Assembly (NCBI GenBank): GCA_020344215.1
Contig: CP070815.1
Coordinates: forward strand, 3,531,015-3,593,410
DNA: 62,396 nucleotides
Source: Gemmatimonadota bacterium
GTDB taxonomy: Bacteria > Gemmatimonadota > Gemmatimonadetes > Palauibacterales > KS3-K002
Direction: 5' to 3'
This document shows, piece after piece, positions 25,501 through 34,832 of the stretch (positions are counted from its first letter, which is position 1; every line of letters starts with the position of its first letter). The notes beneath the pieces were generated by a model. The model saw only the letters and a program-made list of their open reading frames with translations, was not told the DNA's origin and made no database searches. The position numbers and the translations under genes were made by a program.

Positions 25501-26313
25501 GTGAGAGGCGCGGATCTCAGACCCAGGCCGGCCGGACTGGCGGTGTACTTTGTCTCGCTGGCGCTCATTTCGACCGGCTGCGACCTCACCACGGGGCCCA
25601 GCACGTTCGCTGCCGAGGCCGACTTTTCATTCACGGTCGAAGTGACGACTCAGGTGCGGTTGAGGGTGGCCGGCGTCAATGGCGCCATCGTAGTCATCGG
25701 AGTCCCGGGGAGCACGTCCCTGCTCGTCGAGGGCGTCCGGCGGGTGACTTCGGACAGCCAGGAGGACGCTGACGCGCACCTGGACTCGCTCGAGGTTCTG
25801 GTCGAGGAGGGTGTGGAGGAGCTCCTCGTTAGCACCGATCAGCCGGCGCAGAGCGGTGGCCGGAGCTACGTGGTCAACTACGAGGTCAGGGTTCCAGACG
25901 ACCTGGCGGTGGTGATCGAGAACGCCAACGGCGCGATAGTCGTACTGTCCATCAGCAACAACGTCGACATCGTGAACGGGAACGGCGACATCTTGCTCGA
26001 GAGTATCTCGGGGAGCAGCTCGGTGCAGCTCGGCAACGGCGCGATCGATGCCGAGATCACGTTGCCGCTTGACGGATTCATCGGTATGAACGTCGGGAAC
26101 GGGGCGATTACCCTCGGCATACCGCAGAGTACTTCGGCCTGGCTCGCCGCCCAGACGGGAGTCGGCAGGGTCAACGTGGTGAACCTCACCCTCCAGGACG
26201 CGGAGATCACGAACAGCTCCGTCAGCGGCAGGTTGGGCGATGGCGAAGGCGACATCGTGCTGAATCTTGGGAACGGCGACATCACCGTGGCCGAACTCAT
26301 CGATACTCTGTAG
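25501..26313 (+). CDS. DUF4097-like lipoprotein (copy 1)
   Basis: A 270-residue protein starting with GTG at 25501 (GAGGGG upstream). It has a lipoprotein signal with a STGC lipobox and a mature part of repeated beta-strand units around N-G motifs (GVNGAIVV, NANGAIVV, NGNGDILLES, GNGAITLGI, GNGDITV), as in DUF4097 right-handed beta-helix or adhesin-like proteins. Such proteins sit in the cell envelope; their role is unknown. A second copy of the same length (270 residues) follows 61 bp downstream, sharing YVVNYE and NTSAWL-type blocks. Confidence 0.78.
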   Translation: MRGADLRPRPAGLAVYFVSLALISTGCDLTTGPSTFAAEADFSFTVEVTTQVRLRVAGVNGAIVVIGVPGSTSLLVEGVRRVTSDSQEDADAHLDSLEVLVEEGVEELLVSTDQPAQSGGRSYVVNYEVRVPDDLAVVIENANGAIVVLSISNNVDIVNGNGDILLESISGSSSVQLGNGAIDAEITLPLDGFIGMNVGNGAITLGIPQSTSAWLAAQTGVGRVNVVNLTLQDAEITNSSVSGRLGDGEGDIVLNLGNGDITVAELIDTL

Positions 26314-26374
26314 ACCGGAAGTGTCCGCGAGGCGAACGTGGAGCCGTACCGCTCCCAGCATAGAGGTATGACGC

Positions 26375-27187
26375 GTGGTAGGTAGAGCATCCCGCTGGGT
26401 CAAGCTCGGTCTCGTACATCTCTTGCTGGCCGCCGCCGCGGCCGGCAGCACCGGCTGCTCCGGCGACATCCTCGGGAGCGACGGTCTTGCCATGGTCCGG
26501 CAAGAGTACGAGTTCGGCCTGGGCTTAGCCTACCAGTATCTGCTGGCGATTGACGGCAAGAACGGCGATATCAGCGTGACCGGCGTCCTGGGGTCCGATT
26601 CCGTTCACGTCCGGGCCGTGCTCGAGGTCAGCGCCGCGACTCTCGAGGAGGCGGAGGCCGGGATGGCGCAGTTCTGGGTGGACGTCGACCAGTACGACGA
26701 GGCGATCGTCGTCGCGACTGCGCAGCCCCTGGAGATCGAGGACCCCAACTACGTGGTCAACTACGAGATCACCGTTCCGGCGGTCATGGGGACGGAGATC
26801 TTGAACATCAACGGCAGCGTCACGCTGGCCCACATGGTCAATTCGGTTCTCGTCCGAACCGGCAGCGGCGACGTCCGGCTGGACGATATCTACGGGAGCG
26901 TCGCGGTGCAGGTCTGGAACGGGAACATCGAGGCTGATCTGACCTTGCCGTTCCAGGGCACGGCCGACATCGCCGCGGGCAACGGAAACATCGAGCTCGC
27001 CCTACCTCGGAACACCTCGGCCTGGCTGGTCGCCACTACCGCCCACGGAAGGGTCGACGTGGTCAACCTGGAGCTCACGTCCGAGGTGAGGACGAGCCGC
27101 TCGCTCGTCGGCACGCTCGGCGCGGGCCACGGGCGGATCCGGCTGTCGACTACGAACGGTGGGATAAGGGTGACAGGGTACGAGTAA
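26375..27187 (+). CDS. DUF4097-like lipoprotein (copy 2)
   Basis: A 270-residue lipoprotein (lipobox STGC) starting with GTG after AGAGG. Like its upstream neighbour it carries DUF4097-like repeats (GKNGDISVTGV, NINGSVTL, GSGDVRLDDI, GNGNIELALP, TNGGIRVTG). The pair shares NYVVNYE-type and SAWLVA segments, showing tandem duplication with considerable divergence. It converges on the ABC transporter operon with only 20 bp between stop codons. Confidence 0.78.
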   Translation: MVGRASRWVKLGLVHLLLAAAAAGSTGCSGDILGSDGLAMVRQEYEFGLGLAYQYLLAIDGKNGDISVTGVLGSDSVHVRAVLEVSAATLEEAEAGMAQFWVDVDQYDEAIVVATAQPLEIEDPNYVVNYEITVPAVMGTEILNINGSVTLAHMVNSVLVRTGSGDVRLDDIYGSVAVQVWNGNIEADLTLPFQGTADIAAGNGNIELALPRNTSAWLVATTAHGRVDVVNLELTSEVRTSRSLVGTLGAGHGRIRLSTTNGGIRVTGYE

Positions 27188-27207
27188 GGGGGCGAAGCGG
27201 GCGCGCC

Positions 27208-28374
27208 CTAGACCTGCCTAGCCGCCTGCACGACCGGCTGGCGCGCCGCGCGGCGCGCTGGGAAGAACCCTCCGATCAGCCCCATCAGCAGGGCGAAGAA
27301 CACACCGCGCAGCAAGAGGTCGGGCGTGACGCGGAAGGCGAACGCCACCTCGCTCATCGAGACCCAGTTCGTCGTGCTGGTGACGATCCCGTTCAGCGGC
27401 AGCGCGAACAGGCAGCCGAGGATCCCGCCGATGAAGGCGATCACCACCGCCTCGAAGAGGAACGACGAGAGGACGCTGAAGGGCCGGAAGCCGAGGGTGA
27501 GGAGGACGGCGATCTCGGGCGCCCGGGCGCCGACTGCGGCGTACATGGTGTTGACGGCACCGAACACAGCGCCGATCGCCATGATGCCGGCGATGAAGAC
27601 CGCCGCGAAGTTGAGGATCTGGGTCAGCAGGTACGACTGGTTGGCGTAGAAGTCGTACTCGCGATGCGCGTCCACCTGCAGTCGCGGGTCGTCAGCCAGC
27701 GCCTGTCTGACCGACTCGAACGCCGCCGGATCCCGCATCCGGAAGGTCACCGACTGGAAAACTTCGCCGCGGAACGCCGGCATGAACTGCTCGTTTTCGC
27801 CCCAGATCTCCGACTCGAAGGCCGAGCCAGCGGCGGCGAAGTGACCGACCACCGTCCAGTCGCGGTTCCCGAAGCTCAGGACATCGCCGATCTGCGTATT
27901 CGCGAACCGGCCTACGATGCTCTTGCCGATGATGATCTCCGAGGTGCCGGGGTTGATCATGCGGCCGGCCACGATCTCCACATTCTGGCGCACCTGGAAG
28001 ACGTCGGGGTTCATCCCGCGGGCGACCACCAGCGCTTCGCCGACGCCGGGGCGATCGAGGCTGACCAGCACATAGACCTCGGGGCTCACCAACGGCCGGC
28101 CGTCGGGCCCGTCGGCGACGAACGGCATCCCCGCGAGGATCTGCGCCGTCTCCCGGCTGATCCCGCTCACCAGCTCGCTGTCGGCCCCGGTGCGAACCAC
28201 CAGGACGTTCTCGGTCGAGCCGGTCCCGGTGAGCGCCGCGCGGAAGCCGCGCGACAGCGCCATCATGGCGACGAAGACCAGCACGACGAGCGCCATCCCC
28301 AGCGCGGTGGTGAGCGTGGAGACGGGCCGCTGCCTGACGCTTCGTATGTTGTAGATGAGCGGAATCTTCATCAT
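27208..28374 (-). CDS. FtsX/MacB-type ABC permease (third permease of the operon)
   Basis: A 388-residue permease with the MacB/FtsX plan: one N-terminal helix (STLTTALGMALVVLVFVAM), a large periplasmic domain of about 210 residues, and three C-terminal helices (from about residue 260). It is more distant from the two upstream permeases than they are from each other. AGGAGAGG lies directly before the tandem ATGATG start. An 88-bp gap separates it from the second permease gene. It forms part of a tripartite-type export system with the ATPase at 30761 and fusion protein at 31450, perhaps pairing with one of the other permeases as a heterodimer. Confidence 0.88.
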   Translation of the reverse strand: MMKIPLIYNIRSVRQRPVSTLTTALGMALVVLVFVAMMALSRGFRAALTGTGSTENVLVVRTGADSELVSGISRETAQILAGMPFVADGPDGRPLVSPEVYVLVSLDRPGVGEALVVARGMNPDVFQVRQNVEIVAGRMINPGTSEIIIGKSIVGRFANTQIGDVLSFGNRDWTVVGHFAAAGSAFESEIWGENEQFMPAFRGEVFQSVTFRMRDPAAFESVRQALADDPRLQVDAHREYDFYANQSYLLTQILNFAAVFIAGIMAIGAVFGAVNTMYAAVGARAPEIAVLLTLGFRPFSVLSSFLFEAVVIAFIGGILGCLFALPLNGIVTSTTNWVSMSEVAFAFRVTPDLLLRGVFFALLMGLIGGFFPARRAARQPVVQAARQV

Positions 28375-28462
28375 CCTCTCCTAGCGCTCGGCCACAGTGA
28401 TCATTGGCCGCGGTCGGGGTCGGCCGGCGGATCCGCCGAGCGGGCTGCAGACCGCAAAGCCA

Positions 28463-29611
28463 CTAGGCCGCGCGCCGCAGCGTTCCCGCCACCGGCAGGC
28501 GCGTCGCCTGCCAGGCGGGCAGGAGGCCGCTGACGAGTCCGAGGACCACGGCGATGGCCATGCCGATGGCGATCGTCACCCACTTGACCTCGAAGCCGGG
28601 CAGGAAGCCGGCGCCCTGGAACTCGGTGCCGTCGAAGAACAGCTTGGCACCGAGCACACCCAGCAGGCCGCCGGCCACCGAGATGGCGGCGGCCTCGACC
28701 AGTACCAGGGTAGACAGCAGCCGGTCGCCGAACCCCAGCGTCTTGAGCACCGCCACTTCGCTCGTCCGCTCGCGCGCCGCCATCATCATCGCGTTGGCGG
28801 CGACCAGCAGTATGGCGAAGAAGACCGCCATACCGATCACGTTGATCAGCATCCCAACGTTACCCCACATCGTGAGGAAGCTGGTCTGGAAGGCGCGCTC
28901 GGTCTCGGTGCGCGTCGCCGCCCGCGAGTTCCTGAACTGATCGTCTACCGATCTGGCGACGGACGCGGCGAGCGCCGGGTCCTCGATCTGCAGAACGTAC
29001 CAGCCCGGCGTCATCCGGCCGCCGGTGTTCTCGTACAGATACTCCCAGTGAAAGAGGAACCACTCGTCGCCGACAGCCGGTTCCGAAGGCTCGTAGACCG
29101 CCCGGATCGTGAATGGCCACTCCTGGTCCGGGGCGAAGATCGTGCTGCGCAGGTTGACCGTCTGGCCGAGCCGCCAGCCGAACCGCTCCATCAGGCCGCT
29201 GCCCACGATCGCCGCCGTGTGCTCCGCCATGAAGGCCTGCCGCTGTTCCGCCGGGATGATGAACTCGGGGTACATCGGCAGATAGCTGTCGGCCTTTATC
29301 GCAAGGCTGGCGAACCAGTCGCGCGGGTCACGGTAGACTCCGCCGAACCAGGCGGCCCACGTCACGCTCTTCACCCCCGGCACGGCGACCAGTCTGCTGT
29401 AGTAGGCTTCCGGCAGCAGGAAGGCGATCGAGATCGCGTTGCGCGTGATCATCCGCGTCTCGCTGCCTACTTCGCCCGCGTCCTCCAGCGCCGTGACCAC
29501 CGAGCGTAGCGAGACGAACAGGAAGAGCGCCGCCGCAACGCTGAGCGCCGTGAGGATGGTGCGCCGCTTGTTGCGGGTCAGGTTCACCCAGATGAGTCGC
29601 GCATACTTCAT
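28463..29611 (-). CDS. FtsX/MacB-type ABC permease (second)
   Basis: A 382-residue permease beginning with a signature shared nearly residue for residue with the 29622-30764 product ([18 protein letters not shown]). It has one N-terminal helix, a periplasmic domain with aromatic-rich segments, and three C-terminal helices (about residues 250-375) including REPR-like [15 protein letters not shown], the conserved FtsX coupling segment. It is a tandem duplicate of its upstream neighbour; the gap is 10 bp. MacB-type permeases move substrates from the periplasm outward by mechanotransmission driven by the cytoplasmic ATPase. Confidence 0.9.
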   Translation of the reverse strand: MKYARLIWVNLTRNKRRTILTALSVAAALFLFVSLRSVVTALEDAGEVGSETRMITRNAISIAFLLPEAYYSRLVAVPGVKSVTWAAWFGGVYRDPRDWFASLAIKADSYLPMYPEFIIPAEQRQAFMAEHTAAIVGSGLMERFGWRLGQTVNLRSTIFAPDQEWPFTIRAVYEPSEPAVGDEWFLFHWEYLYENTGGRMTPGWYVLQIEDPALAASVARSVDDQFRNSRAATRTETERAFQTSFLTMWGNVGMLINVIGMAVFFAILLVAANAMMMAARERTSEVAVLKTLGFGDRLLSTLVLVEAAAISVAGGLLGVLGAKLFFDGTEFQGAGFLPGFEVKWVTIAIGMAIAVVLGLVSGLLPAWQATRLPVAGTLRRAA

Positions 29612-29621
29612 CGCCTTTGCC

Positions 29622-30764
29622 TCAAGCCACGCGGCGCAGCGTCCGCGCCACCGGCAGCCGCGCCGCCTGCCAGGCCGGCAGCAGGCCGCTGATCAGTCCG
29701 AGCACGATCGCGATCGACACCCCGAGGGTCGCGGTGCGCAGCTTGACCTCGAACCCCGGGAGCAAGCCCATCCCCTGGAAGCCCGTCCCCTCGAAGAGCA
29801 GCTTGGCCCCGACCACGCCCAGAAGCCCGCCGATCGCCGTTATCGCCGCGGCCTCGGCGAGCACGAGCCCGAACAGCAGCCGGTCGCTGAAGCCCAGCGT
29901 CTTCAGTACCGCCACTTCACTGGCCCGCTCGCGCGCCGCCATCATCATCGTGTTGGCGGCGACCAGCAGGATGGCGAAGAACACGGCGATGCCGACGGCA
30001 TTGATCAGCAGGCCCACGTTCCCGTACATCGAGGCAATGCCGGCCAGGTAGGCGCGCTCGGTCTCGGTGCGCGTCGCATAGCGCGAGTTCTCATAGTGCT
30101 CGTCGATCGTCGCGGCGATCGTTGCGGCGAGCGATGGATCCTCGAGCTCCAGAATGTACCAGCCAGGCTGCGTCCACTCCGACATCTCGTACAAATAATC
30201 GTAGTGGAAGTAGAATGCCTCGTCGGTCCAACCGGGAAGCGGGGTGTAGACGGCGCGGATGGTAAACGGCCAGGCCTGGTCGGGGCTGTAGATCAGGCTT
30301 GTCAGGCTGATCGTCTGTCCCAGCCGCCAGCCGAACCGTTCCATCAGCCCGGTACCGACCAGCGCCGCCGTCCGCTCGCGTCTGAACGCCTGCTCTTGAT
30401 CCTCGGGCACCACCATCTCGGGGTAGATATCGAAATAGCCGTCGACGTCGACGGCGAAGCTGGGGAAGAAGTCGCGCCGGTCCTGGTAGATGCCGTGGAA
30501 CCAGTTGCCCCAGGTCACGCGGCGCACACCGGGGACGGTGGAGATCCAGCTGTGGTACGCCTCGGGCAGCGGGAAGACGACGGAGATGGCGTTGCGCACC
30601 ATCATACGCGACTCGCTACCGACCTGACGCGCGTCATCCAGCGTGGTGTTCACCGATCTGAGCGCCACGAACAGGAAGAGCGCCGCCGCCACGCTGAGCG
30701 CCGTGAGGATCGTGCGCCGCTTGTTGCGGGTAAGATTCACCCAGATGAGCCGGGCGTACTTCAC
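29622..30764 (-). CDS. FtsX/MacB-type ABC permease (first)
   Basis: A 380-residue permease starting with GTG that overlaps the ATPase stop as GTGA, showing translational coupling. Topology is one N-terminal helix, a periplasmic domain, then three C-terminal helices; the coupling segment [18 protein letters not shown] is nearly identical to that of the next permease. Its closest relative is the adjacent 28463-29611 gene. The two may form a heterodimer, while the 27208-28374 product is an additional, diverged subunit. Confidence 0.9.
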   Translation of the reverse strand: MKYARLIWVNLTRNKRRTILTALSVAAALFLFVALRSVNTTLDDARQVGSESRMMVRNAISVVFPLPEAYHSWISTVPGVRRVTWGNWFHGIYQDRRDFFPSFAVDVDGYFDIYPEMVVPEDQEQAFRRERTAALVGTGLMERFGWRLGQTISLTSLIYSPDQAWPFTIRAVYTPLPGWTDEAFYFHYDYLYEMSEWTQPGWYILELEDPSLAATIAATIDEHYENSRYATRTETERAYLAGIASMYGNVGLLINAVGIAVFFAILLVAANTMMMAARERASEVAVLKTLGFSDRLLFGLVLAEAAAITAIGGLLGVVGAKLLFEGTGFQGMGLLPGFEVKLRTATLGVSIAIVLGLISGLLPAWQAARLPVARTLRRVA

Positions 30765-31432
30765 CGCGTCAACACCCCTTTATCGAGGTGCATGATCGCC
30801 TCGCCGCGCTCGGCGGCGCGCTGGTCGTGGGTCACCAGCAGGATCGTCTTACTGAACTCACGATTGAGCCGCTGCATCAGCGTGAGGATCTCGTCGGCCG
30901 ACTTGGCATCGAGATCGCCGGTCGGCTCGTCGGCCAGGATCAGCGTCGGGTCGCTGACGATGGCCCGACCGATGGCGACGCGCTGTTCCTGGCCGCCCGA
31001 CAGCTGGCGCGGGAAGTGGTCGGCCCGGTCGGAGAGCCCCACCACCTCGAGCGCCGTCATCACATGCTCGCGCCGTTCCTTCTTCGACAGGTGAGTGAGC
31101 AGCAGCGGCAGCTCGACGTTCTGATAGGCGGTGAGCACCGGCAGCAGGTTGTAGAGCTGGAAGATGAATCCGACGTGATCCGACCGCCAGGCGGCCAGCT
31201 GGCGGCGCGACATGGCGGTCACCTCTTCGCCGCCCACGGTGATCGTGCCGGTGGTCGGCTCGTCCAGGCCGGCGATGAGGTTGAGCAGCGTGGTCTTGCC
31301 GCTACCCGACGGGCCCATGAGAACCAGGAACTCGCCGGTATCGATGTCCAGGTCGATGTCCTCGAAGACCGGGATCGCCTGGCTGTCACGCTGATAGACT
31401 TTCGACAGACTACGTATCTCGAGCAGAGCCAT
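30761..31432 (-). CDS. ABC transporter ATP-binding protein (MacB/LolD type)
   Basis: A 223-residue ATPase of the usual size for LolD/MacB-type nucleotide-binding subunits. It shows Walker [11 protein letters not shown]-loop [10 protein letters not shown], signature [14 protein letters not shown], Walker [13 protein letters not shown] and the H-loop LLVTHD. It drives the three FtsX-type permeases encoded immediately downstream. It is the only ATPase in the operon. It lies 17 bp after the fusion-protein gene. Confidence 0.95.
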   Translation of the reverse strand: MALLEIRSLSKVYQRDSQAIPVFEDIDLDIDTGEFLVLMGPSGSGKTTLLNLIAGLDEPTTGTITVGGEEVTAMSRRQLAAWRSDHVGFIFQLYNLLPVLTAYQNVELPLLLTHLSKKERREHVMTALEVVGLSDRADHFPRQLSGGQEQRVAIGRAIVSDPTLILADEPTGDLDAKSADEILTLMQRLNREFSKTILLVTHDQRAAERGEAIMHLDKGVLTR

Positions 31433-31449
31433 AGAGTGTCTCTTCTCCG

Positions 31450-32694
31450 TTAACGGGGCGCTATCCGTACCCGTGTCCCATCTTCGAGCCCTTCGTGACC
31501 CGCCACCACCACCCGCTCGCCGGCGTTCACGCCGCGCCGGATCTCGCGCCTATCGCCGGTCACCGGGCCCGCCTCCACCTCGCGACGCTCGATCCGATCG
31601 TCGCGCGCCACCCAGACCACCTGGCGGCCCGCCTCATCACGCACCGCTGCCGCCGGGACGAAGACGCGCGCCGGACCCGCCGCTGCGGCACCCGACTCCT
31701 CCAAGAACTCGACCGTCGCACCCATCTCCGGCAGGATACGCGGGTCCGTGTCGAGGATGCTCACCTTCACTTCCACCGTCGCTCGCTGGCGGTCCGCCGT
31801 CGGCACGATCTGCCGCACCCGGCCCCGGAAGCTGGTATCCGGGTAGGCATCGAGGTCGATCGTCGCCGGCTGACCGTTACGGACGCGGGCGATGTACGCC
31901 TCGTTGACGTCGACCTCCACCTCCAGCGTCTCCAGGTCGGCCATCGTCACCACCGCGCCCCGCGTCAGCCCCCCACCGGTAACCGCCGGCGCCACCACCT
32001 CGCCCACCTCCGCATCCTTACGCAGCACCGTGCCGCTGAACGGCGCCCGGATGTACGTGTTCTCCAGGTTCGCTTGCGCCACGCCCACACCCGCCTCCGC
32101 CGCGCGCACCTGGGCCCGGTAGCGGTTCACCCGGGCCTCCGCCGTGCTGAGTTGCGCCTCCGCCTGCTCAGTCTCCTGATCCGAGGCGAGCCCGCGCTCC
32201 TGAAGGTCACGGGTCCGGATCACATCGCGGCGCAACTGATCGCGCTCCGCCTCCGCCTCCGCCAGGCCGGCGCGCGCCGTCAACAGCTCGGCCTGCCGCT
32301 GCGCCAGCACCGCCTCGTAATCGGCGCTCTCCAGCCGCCCGATCACCTCGCCCGCCTCCACTACCGAGCCCTCTTCCACTCCCAGATAGACCAGCCGGCC
32401 GGTGATCTTCGAGGAGACGGACGCCTGGGTGCGGGCCACCACGTAGCCGTTCGCGGTGACCCCGGTCGAGGCGCCGGCGCCGCCACCCCGCAGCTCGGCC
32501 AGCGCCACCTCGACCGTAGGCCGCGCGGCGCCGCGCAGCAGCAAGAGGAAGACGACCACCAGCGCCGCCGAGCCTGCGACGATGATTATGCTCCAGCGGA
32601 GCGCGCGACCGACGCCGGGCGGAGGCCGGTCGCGATCGATGCGGAGCCGGGAGAGGTCGTGCGCGGGTTCGTCCATAGTCACTGGTCTGACCAT
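31450..32694 (-). CDS. HlyD/RND-type membrane-fusion (periplasmic adaptor) protein
   Basis: A 414-residue adaptor: an N-terminal transmembrane helix ([20 protein letters not shown]), a split lipoyl domain ([19 protein letters not shown] and [22 protein letters not shown]), a coiled-coil hairpin between them (residues about 130-200), then beta-barrel and membrane-proximal domains. Such proteins link an inner-membrane transporter to an outer-membrane channel; no TolC-like gene is in the window. The start is uncertain: ATG at 32694 is used here, ATG at 32676 is also possible, and neither has a clear ribosome-binding site. It is the first gene of the efflux operon and divergent from the TetR regulator. 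Confidence 0.9.
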   Translation of the reverse strand: MVRPVTMDEPAHDLSRLRIDRDRPPPGVGRALRWSIIIVAGSAALVVVFLLLLRGAARPTVEVALAELRGGGAGASTGVTANGYVVARTQASVSSKITGRLVYLGVEEGSVVEAGEVIGRLESADYEAVLAQRQAELLTARAGLAEAEAERDQLRRDVIRTRDLQERGLASDQETEQAEAQLSTAEARVNRYRAQVRAAEAGVGVAQANLENTYIRAPFSGTVLRKDAEVGEVVAPAVTGGGLTRGAVVTMADLETLEVEVDVNEAYIARVRNGQPATIDLDAYPDTSFRGRVRQIVPTADRQRATVEVKVSILDTDPRILPEMGATVEFLEESGAAAAGPARVFVPAAAVRDEAGRQVVWVARDDRIERREVEAGPVTGDRREIRRGVNAGERVVVAGHEGLEDGTRVRIAPR

Positions 32695-32769
32695 GATAGG
32701 CTCGGCGGGCCGAGTGAACAACTTCCCGTGGCGCGAGGCCGGGGTTGCACGCGGCGTCGAGTCGCGCTA

Positions 32770-32788
32770 ATCTTTACGACGTAAAGAT
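32770..32788. promoter_or_regulatory. TetR operator 1: perfect 19-bp palindrome
   Basis: ATCTTTACGACGTAAAGAT is perfectly self-complementary around a central A. It lies between the divergent efflux operon and tetR-like gene, 76 bp from the efflux start and 46 bp from the regulator start. It matches the size and symmetry of TetR-family operators. Confidence 0.8.
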
Positions 32789-32795
32789 AAGAGGC

Positions 32796-32814
32796 ATCTT
32801 TACACTGTCAAGAT
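32796..32814. promoter_or_regulatory. TetR operator 2: near-perfect 19-bp palindrome
   Basis: ATCTTTACACTGTCAAGAT repeats operator 1 with one broken pair; its left half is identical for eight bases. Its centre is 26 bp from that of operator 1. It ends 19 bp before the regulator ATG, so binding should block both divergent promoters. Confidence 0.75.
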
Positions 32815-32833
32815 CGGCACACCCGACACCGCC

Positions 32834-33481
32834 ATGGCTGACCGCAAACGCTACCATCACGGCGATCTGCGGCGCGCGCTGCTCGACGCGGCCCTGGAGA
32901 TCGTGCGTCAGCAAGGGCTCTCCGGCCTGACCATGCGGGCCGTGGCGCGGAAGGCGAAGGTGAGCCACATGGCGGCCTACCACCACTTCGCCGACAAGGC
33001 GGGCCTGGTCGCGGCGGTGGCCGAGGAGGGGTTCCGGGCGCTGCACGAGGAGATTCTGGAGCGCGCCGGCCGGTACCCAGGCGAGGCGCTGTCTCAGTTC
33101 CGCGAGGCGGGGATCGCCTACGTGGTTTTCGCAGTAAGAAACCCGAACTTGTTCAAGGTGATGTTCGGGCCTGAGGCGGCGGACTCGTCGACGCATCCGG
33201 AGCTGGAGAAGGCCGCGAAGGGGACTTTCACGGCGGTGCTGGGGCTGGTCGAGCGGTCGCAGCGCAGCGAGGGCACTTTGGGGGTCGACGCCGAGCGGAT
33301 CAGGATGACCGCCTGGGCGCTGCTGCATGGTCTAGCGATGCTGTGCATCGATGGCCAGCTCGGGCCCGAGGCCACCGAGCCCGAGCACGCGGAAGAGCTG
33401 GCCTACCAGGCGACCGCCGCCTATTACCGGGGGCTGGGAAGTGGGGCTCCCGGTGCGGACGCGAACAGCCCAGAGGTGTGA
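32834..33481 (+). CDS. TetR-family transcriptional regulator (TetR_C_13/WHG type)
   Basis: A 215-residue repressor. Residues 1-60 form the TetR helix-turn-helix (YHHGDLRRALLDAALEIV, GLSGLTMRAVARKAKVSHMAAYHHF, DKAGLVAAV); the C-terminal ligand domain (FRNPNLFKVMFGPE-like AVRNPNLFKVMFGP, AWALLHGLAML) is the WHG type. It is divergent from a five-gene efflux operon with two palindromic operators between, so it almost certainly represses that operon and itself until a substrate of the pump binds. The ATG is only 20 bp from operator 2 and lacks a clear ribosome-binding site, so a very short leader is possible. It overlaps the next gene by one base. Confidence 0.93.
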   Translation: MADRKRYHHGDLRRALLDAALEIVRQQGLSGLTMRAVARKAKVSHMAAYHHFADKAGLVAAVAEEGFRALHEEILERAGRYPGEALSQFREAGIAYVVFAVRNPNLFKVMFGPEAADSSTHPELEKAAKGTFTAVLGLVERSQRSEGTLGVDAERIRMTAWALLHGLAMLCIDGQLGPEATEPEHAEELAYQATAAYYRGLGSGAPGADANSPEV

Positions 33482-34746
33482 TGAAACTCTACACCGCCGT
33501 GGCAATCGGTCTGGTCGCGGGTCTGCTGCTGGGGCTCCTGGCTTCGGTGACCGGCTCGCCGGTACTGATGGCGATCGCGGTTGGGGTCGAGCCCATCGGT
33601 CAGGCGTTCGTCGACCTGCTGAAGATGGTGGTGATCCCGCTGGTGGTGGCGGTTATCTTCGTCGGGGTCGGCGCGCTTGGCGACCTGCGGCAGCTGGGCC
33701 GCATGGGCGGGCTGACCCTGCTCTTCTTCGCGGCGACGAGCGCGGTCGGCGTGCTCATGGGCATGGGCATCATGCAGCTCTTCTTGCCTCTGGCGAGCGA
33801 GGCGGCGGCCGAGGCGGTGGCGGGCGCCGGAGCGGAGGCGCCGGTACTCCCGGGACCGGTGGAGTTCCTGCTGGGGCTCATCCCGAGCAACCCGTTCGCG
33901 GCGGCGGCCGAGGGCGCGCTGCTGCCGCTCATCGTCTTCACCATCCTGTTCGCCGCCGCCACGGGCGCGCTTCCCGAGAAAGAGCGCGACACCCTGCTCT
34001 CCCTGGGAAACGCGGTATCCGACTCGCTCATCAAGCTCGTCCACTGGATACTCTGGCTGGCGCCGGTCGGTGTGTTCGCGCTAGCGGCGCCGGTCACCGC
34101 GCGGGCCGGCTGGGCTATGCTGCAGAGCCTGGGCGCGTTCATACTGGCCGTGCTGGCCGGCCTGGTGGTTTTCGTGGCCCTCGCTTACCTGCCGGCGGTG
34201 AGGTTTCTGGGCAGGATGCCCGCAGGCCACTTCCTCAAGCGCTGTCTCAACCCGATCCTGATCGCGGCCAGCACATCGAGCACGGCGGCCACTGTTCCCG
34301 CGATGCTCGAGGCCGCCGATGAAGAGCTGCACCTCTCGCGTCCGGTGTGGAGCTTCGTGATCCCGCTGGGCGCCGGCCTGGGTCGCATGGGCACCGCCCT
34401 GTTTCAGGGCGCGGCAATCGTCTTTCTCGCCTGGCTGTTCGGCGTGCCGCTGGCCGCGGCGGGCATCGGCGGCGCCGTGCTCGCCACCTTCATAGTCTCG
34501 TTCACCGTGGCGGGCATACCGGCGGGCGGTGTGGTGAGCCTCGCGCCCGCCCTGGGCAGCGTCGGCGTTCCCCTGGACGGGTTGGGCGTCTTGCTAGGCG
34601 TGGATCGTATCCCCGACATGGCGCGCACGGCCACCAACGTGACGGGCATCCTGGCCGCAGCGGTCGTGGTGGATGGGAGAGCAGGAACCCCGGAGGGCGG
34701 CAGAGAACCGGAACAGGTCAAGAGCGAGTCCGAGGGCGCGGCCTAG
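33481..34746 (+). CDS. Dicarboxylate/amino acid:cation symporter (DAACS/SDF family)
   Basis: A 421-residue transporter; the ATG at 33481 overlaps the TetR stop (TGATG) and follows AGAGGTG. It has about eight transmembrane helices, the serine-rich hairpin STSSTAATVP, the unwound-helix signature where most members have NMDGT (here RMGTALFQGAA), and the conserved IPDMARTATNVTG near the end. Members import glutamate, aspartate or C4-dicarboxylates with Na+ or H+. The change from NMDGT to GRMGT at a cation-binding site could alter ion coupling. Coupling to the TetR gene suggests joint control with the efflux operon. Confidence 0.9.
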   Translation: MKLYTAVAIGLVAGLLLGLLASVTGSPVLMAIAVGVEPIGQAFVDLLKMVVIPLVVAVIFVGVGALGDLRQLGRMGGLTLLFFAATSAVGVLMGMGIMQLFLPLASEAAAEAVAGAGAEAPVLPGPVEFLLGLIPSNPFAAAAEGALLPLIVFTILFAAATGALPEKERDTLLSLGNAVSDSLIKLVHWILWLAPVGVFALAAPVTARAGWAMLQSLGAFILAVLAGLVVFVALAYLPAVRFLGRMPAGHFLKRCLNPILIAASTSSTAATVPAMLEAADEELHLSRPVWSFVIPLGAGLGRMGTALFQGAAIVFLAWLFGVPLAAAGIGGAVLATFIVSFTVAGIPAGGVVSLAPALGSVGVPLDGLGVLLGVDRIPDMARTATNVTGILAAAVVVDGRAGTPEGGREPEQVKSESEGAA

Positions 34747-34832
34747 CGAAAAGCAGGAGGCCGACCCGGGAACCGCACGCCGCACGCAGGTCCAGTTACG
34801 AGCGACGGCCGGTCCTCGGTCGGCCAGCTTCG

